Notes: generated by a model not told the origin, from the sequence alone. 35,530 nucleotides of DNA from Helicobacter didelphidarum (GCF_003364195.1 NZ_NXLQ01000020.1:1-35530), one strand, 5' to 3'; shown: positions 18,544-28,360, numbered from the stretch's first letter. A program made the numbers and translations.

Positions 18544-19521
18544 ATGTTTAAACGTAAAAGAAGATTGCGGCTCAATCCTGTTATGCGTGATTTAGTGCGT
18601 GAAAATAAACTTGATATACACGACTTTATCTATCCGCTTTTTATTGTTGAAGGTAGTGGTATTAAAAATGAAATGCAATCAATGCCGGGCGTATATCAAA
18701 TGAGTCTTGATAATATTTTAAAAGAATGCGAAGTGCTATGTAATCTTGGAATCTATGCAATTTTACTCTTTGGCATACTTCATAATGATAAAAAAGATTC
18801 TAAGGGAAGTGAAGCATACAATATTAATGGAATTATTCCGCAAAGTATTCGCGAAATCAAAAAATATTTTCCCCAAATGTATGTAATAGCTGATGTGTGT
18901 TTTTGCGAATATACGAGTCATGGACATTGTGGTATTTTGGATTCTAAAAGTGGAAGTGTTGATAATGATAAAACACTTGCAATCTTAGCAACGCAAAGCC
19001 TCATTTTAGCACAAAGTGGTGTTGATATGCTTGCTCCAAGTGCGATGATGGATGGACAGATTTTTAGTATGCGAGAGGCATTGGATAAAAATGGTTTTGT
19101 AAATTTACCTATTATGAGCTACTCTACAAAATTTGCAAGTGCGTATTATGGTCCATTCAGAGAGGTTGCCCAAAGCACACCAAATAAAGGAGATAGAAAG
19201 AGCTATCAAGAAGATAGTGCAAATCGCAGGGAAGCAATTTTAGAATCTCTTAATGATGAGGGTGAAGGTGCAGACATACTTATGGTAAAACCTGCCTTAG
19301 CTTATCTTGATATTGTGAGAGACATTAAAGAAGCAAGTCTTTTACCGCTTGCAGTGTATAATGTAAGCGGAGAATACGCATTATTAAAAGCTGGGCAAAA
19401 AGCTGGGGTAATTGATTATGAAAAAGTTATGTTAGAATCTCTTACAAGTATGAAACGAGCAGGTGCGGATATTATTATTACTTATCACGCAAAAGAAGTA
19501 GCAGAGATTCTTAAATCATAG
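18544..19521 (+). CDS. hemB: Delta-aminolevulinic acid dehydratase (porphobilinogen synthase)
   Basis: HemB condenses two 5-aminolevulinate molecules to porphobilinogen in haem synthesis. The 325-residue length is standard. The Schiff-base lysines fall in [15 protein letters not shown] (K196) and [10 protein letters not shown] (K249). The zinc site is complete: C119, C121 and C129 in [14 protein letters not shown], marking a zinc enzyme rather than the Mg-only form. The start is supported by TTAGGAG and a promoter. Confidence 0.97.
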   Translation: MFKRKRRLRLNPVMRDLVRENKLDIHDFIYPLFIVEGSGIKNEMQSMPGVYQMSLDNILKECEVLCNLGIYAILLFGILHNDKKDSKGSEAYNINGIIPQSIREIKKYFPQMYVIADVCFCEYTSHGHCGILDSKSGSVDNDKTLAILATQSLILAQSGVDMLAPSAMMDGQIFSMREALDKNGFVNLPIMSYSTKFASAYYGPFREVAQSTPNKGDRKSYQEDSANRREAILESLNDEGEGADILMVKPALAYLDIVRDIKEASLLPLAVYNVSGEYALLKAGQKAGVIDYEKVMLESLTSMKRAGADIIITYHAKEVAEILKS

Positions 19522-19720
19522 TCTAATTATCTAATTGCTTTTGAATTGTAAAATTAATGTTTTTATCTTATTAAGTAAGATTCTAAAATAAAATAATGGC
19601 TATAAAAGAAAAAAATATTTTGATTCAATCTTTAGTATTCTCAGAATATATAAAATTATTGCATTATTATCTTTAGTTAAGATAAAATATATATTCTAGT
19701 TTAGGCTTAAGGGGAAAATT

Positions 19721-20830
19721 ATGGATTTATTAGATTGTGTACTGAAAGGCGAGATAGAGGGACTAGATTCTAAAGAATTGGCAAAGCTTTATGAATATGA
19801 TATATTTACGCTTGGAGAAGCAGCGGACTATATTCGAAAAAAATATCATAGCGATAAAGTATTTTTTAATATCAATCGTCATATTAACCCCACAAATATT
19901 TGTGCTGATGTATGTAAATTTTGTGCATTTTCAGCAAGCAGAAAAAATCCAAATCCATATGATATGAGCATAGAAGAAGTTGTAGAGCAATGTATAAATG
20001 CGTATAATCGTGGAGCAAAAGAAGTTCATATTGTATCAGCTCATCACCCAGATCATTCTTATCAATACCAACTTGATATGTTTCGTGCAATTAAAGATGC
20101 TGTTCCTCTCTTGCATATTAAAGCAATGGGGGCAGCAGAAATTGATTATTTAACGCGGAAATTTAATGTGGCACTTGAACAAGTATTGCATGATTTGGCA
20201 CAAGCAGGGGTTGATTCCTTACCCGGTGGAGGTGCTGAAATCTTTGATGAAAAAGTGAGAAAATCTCTTTGTCATGGAAAAGCAGATGCAAATAGATGGC
20301 TTGAAATCCATAAAAAATGGCATAGTATGGGACGCATGAGTAATGCAACTATGCTTTTTGGACATATTGAAGAGAGACATCATCGAATCGATCATATATT
20401 GCGGCTACGAAATACACAAACTTCGCTTGAACAAGCAAATAATAAACAAGGTGGATTTAATGCTTTTATCCCCTTGCTTTATCAACGATATAATAATTTC
20501 TTGAAAGCAAAAGAAGCTCCAAGTGGTCAAGAAATACTTAAAACTATTGCAATTGCTAGAATACTATTGCAAAATATTCCGCATATTAAAGCTTATTGGG
20601 CTTCTTTATCATTTAATCTCGCAATTGTGGCACAAGAATTTGGTGCAAATGATATGGATGGAACGATTGAGAATGAAAGCATTCAATCAGCCGCAGGAGC
20701 AAAAAGTAAAAATGGTGTAACCAAAGACGAAATGATAAGCCAAATTAAAAATGCTGGATTCTTGCCTGTTGAACGCGATAGTCTTTACAACGAAATAAAA
20801 GTGTATGATGAGACATCAAAATGTTGGTAA
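19721..20830 (+). CDS. mqnE: Aminofutalosine synthase MqnE (radical SAM)
   Basis: MqnE joins the enolpyruvyl benzoate product of MqnA to SAM-derived adenosine, giving aminofutalosine in the futalosine route to menaquinone. The 369-residue protein has the radical SAM cluster motif C61-x3-C65-x2-C68 (CADVCKFC), the preceding NINRHINPTNIC, the MqnE-type segment SAHHPDHSYQYQLDMFRAI, GVDSLPGGGAEIFDEKVR, and HSMGRMSNATMLFGHIE, which separate it from MqnC. AAGGGG lies ahead of the ATG. Helicobacter and Campylobacter depend on this pathway for their only quinone. Confidence 0.95.
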   Translation: MDLLDCVLKGEIEGLDSKELAKLYEYDIFTLGEAADYIRKKYHSDKVFFNINRHINPTNICADVCKFCAFSASRKNPNPYDMSIEEVVEQCINAYNRGAKEVHIVSAHHPDHSYQYQLDMFRAIKDAVPLLHIKAMGAAEIDYLTRKFNVALEQVLHDLAQAGVDSLPGGGAEIFDEKVRKSLCHGKADANRWLEIHKKWHSMGRMSNATMLFGHIEERHHRIDHILRLRNTQTSLEQANNKQGGFNAFIPLLYQRYNNFLKAKEAPSGQEILKTIAIARILLQNIPHIKAYWASLSFNLAIVAQEFGANDMDGTIENESIQSAAGAKSKNGVTKDEMISQIKNAGFLPVERDSLYNEIKVYDETSKCW

Positions 20831-20917
20831 GATTATAGAGTAGAATGTTCATAGAGTATTTTTTGCAATATTTTAGAATCTTTTCCAAGCTAAACAAAAA
20901 TAACACATATGTTGGGC

Positions 20918-20923
20918 TATAAT
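20918..20923 (+). promoter_or_regulatory. TATAAT immediately ahead of the autotransporter start
   Basis: TATAAT at 20918-20923 ends only six bases before the ATG at 20930, and no ribosome binding site is visible before that ATG or the one at 20909. If it is the true -10 box the transcript would be nearly leaderless. It may instead be a chance match. Confidence 0.35.
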
Positions 20924-20929
20924 AACACC

Positions 20930-23155
20930 ATGAAAAAATATATGACCTCCTCATTTTTATTGTTAAGCGTCAATGCTTTGTATGCTGATTTTCTCGATTC
21001 TATGCCGAGTCATCTCACACTCAATGGCGGAAGCACACAGACCCACAATGCTATTGCTTATGCAGCAGCTCAAAATTATACTTTTGGAAATACCTCTAAC
21101 ACTTCAAGAGGAAATAACTTTAGTATCTCTAGCACTGGCACGGGACGAGGCACTTTAATCCTCAATGCCACGCTTCCGCAGAATCCCGTTCGCCCACCTA
21201 GCAATGGTTTTATTAATTTCTATTTTGGCAATGTCAATATCAGTGATTCTATCGTTATGATGACTAATTTTGATGAATTTACACTTGAGCGTCAAACAAG
21301 GCTCATCAATTCAGATTTGACAATAAAATTTGGCGATAAGAAAGATAAGGTCTTTGGGCTGAATAACGCTAATGCACAGCTTATTTTAGTAGATTCTGTA
21401 TTCAGTGCTGATGCAGAGAGTTTTCAAATCGCTACGAAGGGAGCAATGCTCCAAGCGACAAACTCCACGATAGATTTAGGCAGCGCAAAAGTGAGTAACT
21501 ATGGAAGCATTGAGATAAATGGTGGTAGTGCGAAGTTTGGTGCGATAACAAATATTGGCTATGATAGCAATTCAGTAAGTCTGCTTGATAACGCAAGCAC
21601 AGCGACTTTTATCAATAATGGTGGGAATATTACGATAAATGGTAATTTTACTAATGGTGGATTCACTAGCTCAACATGTTATAAATCTTTTGTGTCAGGC
21701 AACACTTGTGGCGGTGGGATTCTTATCAATAATGGTGGGACTATCACTATCAATGGAAGCTTAACGAGCGAGGGTAATGGGCTTGGAGTTTCAGATGATG
21801 GGTATGCATATCTAGGGAGCTTTCAGCCCTCTTCTATCCAACTCTATGGCGGGACATTACAAGTCAATGGTGACGTAACAAATAAGGACGGAAGCACACT
21901 AACCTTTGGTGCGTATAATGGCATTATGGGGAAAATTGAGGGGAATCTTACTAATGAAAATGGCGGGAAAATCATAGTCGATATACGCGGTGCAAATGCA
22001 GGGAATCACACGCTTGTAACAGGCGATAAAAATGGTTGGGATACAAATAGTGTGCAGATTGTGGGCGGGACAAACAATGAGTTTCTCAATGTCGATAAAC
22101 AAAGTGAGGGGCAAATCAATATCGTTCTCAATCAAAATGCAATCACTGCCTTTCAAACGCAGCTCACACAGAATCAATCCGGAATCTTAAACGCACTAGA
22201 TTCTCAATTTAGTAACATTTATTCATTTGGGGGGGGGTCGTTCTTAAAAAATGTAGCAAATAATATCGCAGATACTCTTTACTCAAGCTATGTCGCCACG
22301 CCTTTGGCTATGATTGATTGGCTCAAAAGCAATCTTGCACTTTCTGAATACCGACAGATGAATAATACGCTAAGCGTGAGTGTGCTTGGTGGTGGGCTAG
22401 GTGGGAAGGCACTTGGCATTGGCGGACTAGGCGGGTTGCATATCGGCTGGGATTTTATGCGTTCAAATCATGCTTTTCGCACTCATATCGGCTATGCGTA
22501 TGGTAACGCTCAATACAATCTCACGCACGCACAGGCGACTACGCAAAGTCATCTCGTGCAAGTGGGCTTGTCTGATGTGATAACGCTAAGAAATATCGAA
22601 GTGGTATTAGGGGCGTTTGGCTCATCGGGGTTTTTCTCCACAGAGAGAAATAGCACTTTTACAGATGAAGCCACAAGGGCTTTGGGGCAGTTTAACTACA
22701 ATCAAATCAGTGTCGATTCTTCGATTGGCTACCGCCTTTCAAATGGTGTTTTTTCGCTTAAACCCTATATCGGACTTGCTCAATATCTCAATATTCACAA
22801 TCAAATCGCTGAAAGCGGGGATTTGACTTTGCAATCCAAAGCGAATTTTGCGTATATTTTGAGTGGGGTTGTCGGTATTGAAAATCGCTATTGGCTTCGC
22901 GGAGGCTCGATATTTCTTGGGGCAAGTTATGAGTATATGCTTGTGAATACGCATAAAAATATGGCATTTGAACTTGGAGCAAATCACGATAAGCTTATGT
23001 TTCAAGCTCCTTTGCAACATAAAGTTGCTTTAAGAGTTGGCGGTGATGCTGTGGTAGGACGCAATATGCTGCTTGGATTTGAGGGATTCTATAAAAATTC
23101 ACTGCAAGATATATATTATTATGGCATAAATGCGTCATTTCGGTATGTGTTTTAG
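20930..23155 (+). CDS. Autotransporter outer-membrane protein with phase-variable G9 tract
   Basis: A type V secreted protein. From the ATG at 20930 the signal peptide is MKKYMTSSFLLLSVNALYA. The passenger (about 20-435) is rich in Gly/Asn/Thr/Ser with degenerate beta-helix repeats such as NNGGTITINGSL and NNGGNITINGNF. The C-terminal autotransporter barrel (about 448-741) ends in FRYVF with terminal Phe, as required for Bam insertion. A G9 run at 22229-22237 (codons 434-436) sits just before the barrel; here the frame is intact (ON). G8 or G10 would meet a stop within about 15 codons and remove the barrel. The gene looks more GC-rich than its neighbours, hinting at transfer. An in-frame ATG at 20909 is an alternative start. 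Confidence 0.85.
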   Translation: MKKYMTSSFLLLSVNALYADFLDSMPSHLTLNGGSTQTHNAIAYAAAQNYTFGNTSNTSRGNNFSISSTGTGRGTLILNATLPQNPVRPPSNGFINFYFGNVNISDSIVMMTNFDEFTLERQTRLINSDLTIKFGDKKDKVFGLNNANAQLILVDSVFSADAESFQIATKGAMLQATNSTIDLGSAKVSNYGSIEINGGSAKFGAITNIGYDSNSVSLLDNASTATFINNGGNITINGNFTNGGFTSSTCYKSFVSGNTCGGGILINNGGTITINGSLTSEGNGLGVSDDGYAYLGSFQPSSIQLYGGTLQVNGDVTNKDGSTLTFGAYNGIMGKIEGNLTNENGGKIIVDIRGANAGNHTLVTGDKNGWDTNSVQIVGGTNNEFLNVDKQSEGQINIVLNQNAITAFQTQLTQNQSGILNALDSQFSNIYSFGGGSFLKNVANNIADTLYSSYVATPLAMIDWLKSNLALSEYRQMNNTLSVSVLGGGLGGKALGIGGLGGLHIGWDFMRSNHAFRTHIGYAYGNAQYNLTHAQATTQSHLVQVGLSDVITLRNIEVVLGAFGSSGFFSTERNSTFTDEATRALGQFNYNQISVDSSIGYRLSNGVFSLKPYIGLAQYLNIHNQIAESGDLTLQSKANFAYILSGVVGIENRYWLRGGSIFLGASYEYMLVNTHKNMAFELGANHDKLMFQAPLQHKVALRVGGDAVVGRNMLLGFEGFYKNSLQDIYYYGINASFRYVF
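22229..22237. repeat. G9 homopolymer, slipped-strand switch
   Basis: Nine Gs within the autotransporter ORF encode GGG. After G8 the reading frame becomes CGT TCT TAA, and after G10 it runs to AAA TAA eight codons on. Either change truncates the protein upstream of its barrel. Confidence 0.85.
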
Positions 23156-23186
23156 TGATGCTGTGATATATTTTAAATAGTAAAAG

Positions 23187-23217
23187 ATTCTATGGGTTGT
23201 AGAATTGAAATTTTTTT
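23187..23217 (+). terminator. Hairpin plus T run after the autotransporter gene
   Basis: ATTCTA (23187-23192) pairs with TAGAAT (23200-23205), followed by TTTTTTT at 23211-23217. It lies about 30 bp past the stop at 23155. The stem is short and AT-rich, so efficiency is uncertain. Confidence 0.45.
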
Positions 23218-23252
23218 ATATTAAGTAAGAAATTGTTTAAAAAAGGATAATA

Positions 23253-23607
23253 ATGAAAAAAGTTTTCTTTATATATACACTTGGAACTATGTAATGGCAA
23301 ATGCACAATCTTTATCAAAATGCAATGATAGAACAACAAAAGATAAACTTTATGAAATAGTTAAAAATGCAAAAGAAGTGAAGCAATATGATAACTTAAT
23401 TGTGAGTGGCAATGAAACATTAGAAGATTTATTGTTTCTAAAACAAGTTCTTCCTCAAAGTGATTATTATATCCGTGTTGCAAACATCGAGACGATAGCC
23501 ACAAATCAAATAAAGAAAACTTATGTTTTCAAGTAGTATCAGGAGATTATGAGGAAATTAATGATAGCAGAGATTTTCCTTTATTGATAAATTTATATTA
23601 TTTTTGA
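23253..23607 (+). pseudogene. Small secreted protein broken by two frameshifts
   Basis: Three consecutive open segments occupy all three frames. Segment 1: ATG at 23253 with GGAT ribosome binding site, MKKVFFIYTLGTM then TAA. Segment 2: 23294-23536, opening MANAQSLSKCN, where ANA looks like a signal-peptidase site. Segment 3: from about 23518 to TGA at 23605-23607, reading ENLCFQVVSGDYEEIND. Adding one A to the A6 run after the first ATG, and one A to the GAAAAC run near 23514-23519, restores one ORF of about 118 codons with a signal peptide. Function is unrecognised. The shifts may be real decay, A-tract phase variation, or homopolymer sequencing errors. Confidence 0.6.
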
Positions 23608-23617
23608 AAGGTATAAA

Positions 23618-24247
23618 ATGTTTAACTTGGTAAAATTTGGTAATGTTTCGCAATCAGTTGGGAATATATTTTTTTCTTTTATAGTTCTACTGAATCTTAT
23701 ATTGGTAATGTTATTGCAGGGTTGTCTTAATGTGAATCTCAAATCTGTTTTACCAAATCAAACTTATTATAGTCTTGATTCTATCAATATAGAATCCAAA
23801 TGTCATAATACTCTAGCAAATCTTGCTGTAAATATTTCCGTGCTTTCGCCATTTGATGGTAAAGATATTTTAATTTACAATAGTAATAACGAAATCAATG
23901 TATTGGAATCATATAAGTGGATTGATTTACCAAAAAATATGATACGCAATGCTTTCATTAAAGCTGGGTTAAATCATTGTTTAAATATCGAACAAAACCC
24001 ATCAGTTTCACAACGTTTCAATACCTTAAAGATTAATGTTAATGAACTTTATGTAAAGAAAGAAGAGGGGCAATATCAATCACACATTTATTTGTATTAT
24101 GAACTTATGGCTTATGATATGTCTCGTATAAAAAGGGATTTTATTGTTATGAATACAAGAGATTCTAATCCTGCAATTGCGATGCAAAATGCTATGAAAC
24201 AAGCTTTGGAAAAGATTGTGTCTAGTGTAAAAATGAAACAACAATGA
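23618..24247 (+). CDS. ABC-type transport auxiliary lipoprotein (PqiC/YmbA-like)
   Basis: A 209-residue outer-membrane-type lipoprotein: hydrophobic signal at 17-35 with lipobox LLQGC (C36), then LPNQTYYSLDSI, the family's usual opening strand after the lipid anchor, and a mixed alpha/beta domain with a C-terminal helix AIAMQNAMKQALEKIVSSV. This pattern fits PF03886, whose members accompany MCE-domain lipid transport systems (Pqi, Mla). No MCE, permease or ATPase gene is adjacent, so its partner must be elsewhere. GAAAGG precedes the ATG. It starts 10 bp after the end of the frameshifted gene, suggesting cotranscription. Confidence 0.68.
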   Translation: MFNLVKFGNVSQSVGNIFFSFIVLLNLILVMLLQGCLNVNLKSVLPNQTYYSLDSINIESKCHNTLANLAVNISVLSPFDGKDILIYNSNNEINVLESYKWIDLPKNMIRNAFIKAGLNHCLNIEQNPSVSQRFNTLKINVNELYVKKEEGQYQSHIYLYYELMAYDMSRIKRDFIVMNTRDSNPAIAMQNAMKQALEKIVSSVKMKQQ

Positions 24248-24261
24248 AACAAGAAACAAAG

Positions 24262-24293
24262 AAATAATAATAAATAATAATAAATAATAATAA
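24262..24293. repeat. Short tandem repeat of a 10-bp AT unit
   Basis: Three near-identical copies of TAAATAATAA (the first begins GAAATAATAA) run from 24261 to 24290, directly after the lipoprotein stop. It is intergenic, so copy-number changes would not alter a protein. Confidence 0.7.
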
Positions 24294-24346
24294 AGTCTTG
24301 TGCTAATTTTGTTAAGAATTATAAATAGAAGCTACTGAAAACAAGC

Positions 24347-24375
24347 AAAAATCTCTTAAGAGAAAGATTACAAAA
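24347..24375. terminator. Hairpin between convergent lipoprotein and fliW genes
   Basis: The palindrome TCTCTTAAGAGA (24352-24363) lies within an outer AATCT/AGATT pairing and is flanked by A5 on the left and A7 on the right. On the minus strand this reads as stem then TTTTT, suiting fliW termination. The stem is short. Confidence 0.45.
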
Positions 24376-24383
24376 AAATCCTA

Positions 24384-24785
24384 CTATGCCTTTTTTTCTT
24401 CTTGTGGATAATAATTTAAGATTGGATCGGCAAGACTATAATTTGGATATTTAATGCTGTCGAGAACTATTTGTGCCATTGTAAAGTTATCAAAATTAAA
24501 AACTAATGGAGCAAGAAAATTAATTGTGGATCGTTCAATTGGACTTTGCATTACCATAATATTTGCAGTTAAAATATTTTTGCTATTTTCTAAGTCTAGG
24601 AGGAGTTTTAGAGCCATTGGAACTTCAAATTCATACTCCCTTAAGGCAAAAGGATTCACTAATGTAAAAATAGGTGCAGAATCATTGGCATTTGTTAGAC
24701 GCAAGAATATATCATCAAGCTTTTCTAATTTCATTTTATCTACATGTTCAAAACCTAATATTGGCGACTTGACCTCAAAAATCAT
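24384..24785 (-). CDS. fliW: Flagellar assembly factor FliW
   Basis: FliW binds flagellin and CsrA, linking flagellin export to translational control. The ATG at 24785 is preferred, as GGAG stands just upstream; the open frame reaches a TTG at 24797 that overlaps this site. The 133-residue product has the FliW pattern: [41 protein letters not shown], and [23 protein letters not shown] near the end. Placed beside bamD and lon it matches the H. pylori HP1377-HP1379 order as I recall it. It is divergent from bamD across a 172-bp spacer with a perfect 8-bp dyad. Confidence 0.93.
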   Translation of the reverse strand: MIFEVKSPILGFEHVDKMKLEKLDDIFLRLTNANDSAPIFTLVNPFALREYEFEVPMALKLLLDLENSKNILTANIMVMQSPIERSTINFLAPLVFNFDNFTMAQIVLDSIKYPNYSLADPILNYYPQEEKKA

Positions 24786-24829
24786 ATTCTTCTCCAAAAA
24801 AATAAACAGAATTAAACTTCTAAGCGATC

Positions 24830-24853
24830 CTCAATAATAAAATTGTTATTGAG
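24830..24853. promoter_or_regulatory. Dyad CTCAATAA-N8-TTATTGAG between fliW and bamD
   Basis: A perfect inverted repeat with 8-bp arms (24830-24837, 24846-24853) in a divergent promoter region. As neither gene ends here, it is more likely an operator or 5' leader hairpin for fliW than a terminator. The regulator is unknown. Confidence 0.45.
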
Positions 24854-24925
24854 TTAAAATTCATTTAGCAAATCAATATTTTACCAAAAAGTTTATAAAT
24901 ATGCAAACATAACACGAAATTTTTA

Positions 24926-24931
24926 TATAAT
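24926..24931 (+). promoter_or_regulatory. -10 element of bamD
   Basis: TATAAT at 24926-24931 predicts a start of transcription near 24938. That leaves room for the GGAG at 24948-24951 and a TTG start at 24958, and little leader for the ATG at 24946. Confidence 0.55.
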
Positions 24932-24957
24932 ATCAATATTTTTTTATGGAGTTAAAA

Positions 24958-25614
24958 TTGTCAGTTATAAAATTTTTAAAATTGTTACTCCCCGTTTTTT
25001 TTATATACTTTTTTTTAGCGTGTAGTAACAAAAATAAGGAAGTTATCTACAATCAACCTGCAAATTTTTGGTATGATGGAATCTTTAAAAACATTCGATT
25101 AGGAAATCTTGAGACAGCAGATAGTTACTTTTCATCATTACAAAGCGAACATCTTAATTCACCCCTATTGCCCGAAGCTATGTTGGCATTAGGACAAGCT
25201 CATTTAAGCAACGAGGAGTATATATTATCTGATTTTTATTTCAAAGAGTATTTAAAAAGATATGGGAATCCGAGCAATATGGACTATATTAGTTACCTTC
25301 GTTTAAAATCACACTTATATGCTTTTAAAAATAATTCAAAAGATCAGCAATTTATGAGTGAGACGATTCTACTCATTCAAGATTTTATTGAAAAATATCC
25401 AAATAGCCGATATATGTTATTTGTTCGTGATATGGAAGTAAAATTTGTGCTAGGACAAAATGAATTAAATATAGCAATAGCTCGTGTGTATCAAAAAAAT
25501 GGACGCAAAGAGGCTGAACAAATGTATCGTGATAGAATTGATTCTGAATTACAGCAAGCAACAAATCCAAAACCTTCAAAAATACCATGGTATATGATGT
25601 TATTAAATTGGTAA
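24958..25614 (+). CDS. bamD: Outer-membrane assembly lipoprotein BamD (ComL)
   Basis: BamD is the essential TPR lipoprotein of the BAM complex, which inserts beta-barrels such as the autotransporter above. I choose the TTG at 24958, because GGAG lies six bases ahead; the ATG at 24946 overlaps that site. The signal MSVIKFLKLLLPVFFIYFFLAC has lipobox FLAC. Five TPR-like helix pairs follow (IRLGNLETADSYFSSLQSEHLNSPLLPEAMLALGQAHLSNEEY, YFKEYLKRYG, IEKYPNSRYMLFVRDME). The 218-residue length is typical. lon follows after 50 bp, so an operon is likely. Confidence 0.92.
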   Translation: MSVIKFLKLLLPVFFIYFFLACSNKNKEVIYNQPANFWYDGIFKNIRLGNLETADSYFSSLQSEHLNSPLLPEAMLALGQAHLSNEEYILSDFYFKEYLKRYGNPSNMDYISYLRLKSHLYAFKNNSKDQQFMSETILLIQDFIEKYPNSRYMLFVRDMEVKFVLGQNELNIAIARVYQKNGRKEAEQMYRDRIDSELQQATNPKPSKIPWYMMLLNW

Positions 25615-25664
25615 TGAAGCTATGATAGAATCTTATTTTATATTTATTTAAACAAGGAGTTATT

Positions 25665-28298
25665 ATGAAAAATGAAGATGAGCAAATTATGAATTTACCT
25701 ATTATTGTTGAAGATGAGATGTTTGTTTTTCCTTTTATAATTACACCAATATTTATTGCGGATAAACCAAATATTATTGCAATGCAAAAAGCAAAGGAGA
25801 GGGACGAAAATGTCTTTGTAGTATGTGCAAAAACTAATCCAAAAGATGATATACCATTTTATGATGTTGGTGTTATTGGGAAGATTATGCGAAGTGTAAG
25901 TCTGCCTGATGGTCGTGTAAAGGTTTTGTTTCAGGGTATTGCAAAAGGAAAAATAAAAGAAATTATTGAACTTGAGCCACTTGAAGCACAAGTTATTGTT
26001 ACTACTTATAAAGAATCAAATCCTCACACAATACAGGCACTACTTGCAGTTTTTTTAGAAAAAGTAAATGCTTTAGCACATTTGAGTCAAAATATTTCGC
26101 CTGATCTTTTACATAATATAGAAAATACTGAAGATCCAAACAAAGCAATAGATTTAATTACTCCAATACTGCGTTTAAAAAAAGAACAAAGCTATATACT
26201 TTTTTCTAATAATGATACAGAAGAGAGGCTTATGCTTGCCACACAAATGGTGTTGGAAGAAATTGAGACACAAAAATTACAAAAGGATATTAAGTCTAAA
26301 GTGCATACAAAAATGGATCAAATTAATAGAGAATTTTTTTTAAAAGAACAACTTAAACAGATTCAAAAAGAATTGGGTATAGATAAACAACGCGATCAAG
26401 AGATTGAGCAATATTATAAAAAATTGGAAGAGCTTAAGGCGGGTATGCATGAAGATGCCTATAAAGAAATTAAAAAACAAATTGATAGATTAAGTCGTTC
26501 TCATCCCGATAGTTCTGATGCGAATATGGTGCAAAATTATGTTGAATGGATGCTTGAGATTCCATTTACTAGTACAAGCAACAAAAAATTAAGCATTAAA
26601 AATGTTGAAAGGCAATTAAATAAAGATCATTATTCATTACTTGAACCAAAACAACGAATAATAGAATATTTTGGTGTGAAACAACTTTTAGAACAAAGAG
26701 CAAAAGAAAAAATACAGTCTTTAGGGGTCGCAGAGAGCCTTGATAAAAAAGATTCCAAACATGCTACTTCAAAAAAAACGAACAATGAAAATATAAAACT
26801 TGAAGAGCTAAATAAAAAAATTTCGTTACTCAATAAAAATAAAGAACAAATAAAAGATACAGATTCTAAAGACAAATCTGATAAGACCGCAGAGATAGAA
26901 TCTAATAAACAAACAATTATTCATGATAAGCATAAAGGAACAATTTTATGTTTTTATGGACCTCCGGGTGTAGGTAAGACAAGTCTCGCAAATTCTATTG
27001 CTATGGCACTTGACAGACCTCTCGTGCGAGTTGCACTTGGCGGATTAGAAGATGTAAATGAGTTACGCGGACATAGGCGGACTTATCTTGGTTCAATGCC
27101 GGGTAGAATTGTGCAAGGACTTATAGATTCCAAAAAAATGAATCCAGTTATGGTTTTAGATGAGATTGATAAACTTGTACGCGGTGTGCGTGGGGATCCA
27201 ACAAGTGTCTTACTTGAAATTTTAGATCCAGAACAAAATGTAGGTTTTAGAGATTATTATACAAACTTTAGTATTGATCTTTCCCAAGTCATATTTATTG
27301 CCACAGCTAATGATATTTCTCTTATCCCAGCTCCTTTGCGCGATAGAATGGAATTTATTGAGATTAGTAGTTATACACCACAGGAAAAATATGAAATTGC
27401 GAAGAAATACCTTATCCCACAAGAATGCAAAAATCATGGTTTAGAGTCCAACGAAATAAAGATTTCTAAAGAAGCGATAGACTTAATGATTCATAACTAT
27501 ACGCGTGAGGCAGGTGTGCGTAATTTACGACGAAAAATTGCTCAAATCATGCGTAAAGTTGCAGTTGAAATACTTAATCACGGAGTTCAGTCAGTAAATA
27601 TTGGTGTTAAAGATTTACCAAAGTTTCTGAAAAAGACTATTTTTGAGATAGACAAGGCAGAACGTATACCGCGTTTGGGTGTAGTAAATGGTTTAGCGTG
27701 GACTGCTGTTGGTGGTGATGTTTTAAAAATCGAAGCAATATCCCTTCAGGGTAAGGGGAATTTGAAGCTTACGGGACAACTAGGAGATGTAATGAAGGAG
27801 TCTGCTTATATCGCTTATTCTGTGGTAAAAAATCGACTTGATACTGATTTACAAAAAGAATTACAATCTCAAAAAGATTCTGAAAATATAAAAAAATCTT
27901 CTCAAACAAAACAAGATTCTGAAACAACCAACGAATTTCAAAGCCCAACAGATAAAATCGATATTCATCTTCATGTCCCAGAGGGTGCAACTCCAAAAGA
28001 CGGACCAAGTGCTGGAATCACAATGGCGTGTGCGATTGCTTCCATTTTATTTAATAAGCGAGTTCGTCAAGATATTGCCATGACAGGGGAGTTGAATTTG
28101 AGTGGGCAAGTATTGCCTATCGGAGGGTTAAAAGAAAAACTTATTGCTGCATATAAAGCTGATATTAAAAAAGCATTAATACCATTAAAAAATTATAAAC
28201 GAGATTTAGAGGATATACCAAGTGAAGTCCAAAAAAATCTCGAAATTGTAGCAGTTAGTGCAATTGATGAAGTATTTGCTCAAGTTTTGATTGATTAG
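25665..28298 (+). CDS. lon: ATP-dependent protease Lon, with two long insertions
   Basis: Lon degrades misfolded and regulatory proteins in the cytoplasm. Order: N-terminal substrate domain (about 8-205), coiled-coil neck ([23 protein letters not shown]), AAA+ module with Walker A GPPGVGKT at 432-439 and Walker [10 protein letters not shown], and protease domain with catalytic S782 ([10 protein letters not shown]) and K825 ([12 protein letters not shown]), 43 residues apart as in E. coli. At 877 residues it is long because of a Lys/Asn/Glu-rich insertion of about 75 residues just before Walker A (about 350-427) and one of about 35 before the protease core (about 730-763). AAGGAG precedes the ATG. 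Confidence 0.97.
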   Translation: MKNEDEQIMNLPIIVEDEMFVFPFIITPIFIADKPNIIAMQKAKERDENVFVVCAKTNPKDDIPFYDVGVIGKIMRSVSLPDGRVKVLFQGIAKGKIKEIIELEPLEAQVIVTTYKESNPHTIQALLAVFLEKVNALAHLSQNISPDLLHNIENTEDPNKAIDLITPILRLKKEQSYILFSNNDTEERLMLATQMVLEEIETQKLQKDIKSKVHTKMDQINREFFLKEQLKQIQKELGIDKQRDQEIEQYYKKLEELKAGMHEDAYKEIKKQIDRLSRSHPDSSDANMVQNYVEWMLEIPFTSTSNKKLSIKNVERQLNKDHYSLLEPKQRIIEYFGVKQLLEQRAKEKIQSLGVAESLDKKDSKHATSKKTNNENIKLEELNKKISLLNKNKEQIKDTDSKDKSDKTAEIESNKQTIIHDKHKGTILCFYGPPGVGKTSLANSIAMALDRPLVRVALGGLEDVNELRGHRRTYLGSMPGRIVQGLIDSKKMNPVMVLDEIDKLVRGVRGDPTSVLLEILDPEQNVGFRDYYTNFSIDLSQVIFIATANDISLIPAPLRDRMEFIEISSYTPQEKYEIAKKYLIPQECKNHGLESNEIKISKEAIDLMIHNYTREAGVRNLRRKIAQIMRKVAVEILNHGVQSVNIGVKDLPKFLKKTIFEIDKAERIPRLGVVNGLAWTAVGGDVLKIEAISLQGKGNLKLTGQLGDVMKESAYIAYSVVKNRLDTDLQKELQSQKDSENIKKSSQTKQDSETTNEFQSPTDKIDIHLHVPEGATPKDGPSAGITMACAIASILFNKRVRQDIAMTGELNLSGQVLPIGGLKEKLIAAYKADIKKALIPLKNYKRDLEDIPSEVQKNLEIVAVSAIDEVFAQVLID

Positions 28299-28360
28299 AT
28301 ATAAGGAATAAGTTAAAGAATGCAAGAACACGCAATCAAATATTTATTTTGGAATCTGGA

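Noticed and set aside
24262-24293. 10-bp AT repeat as a phase-variation element
   Set aside because: It lies after a stop codon between convergent genes, so copy-number change would alter neither a reading frame nor promoter spacing.
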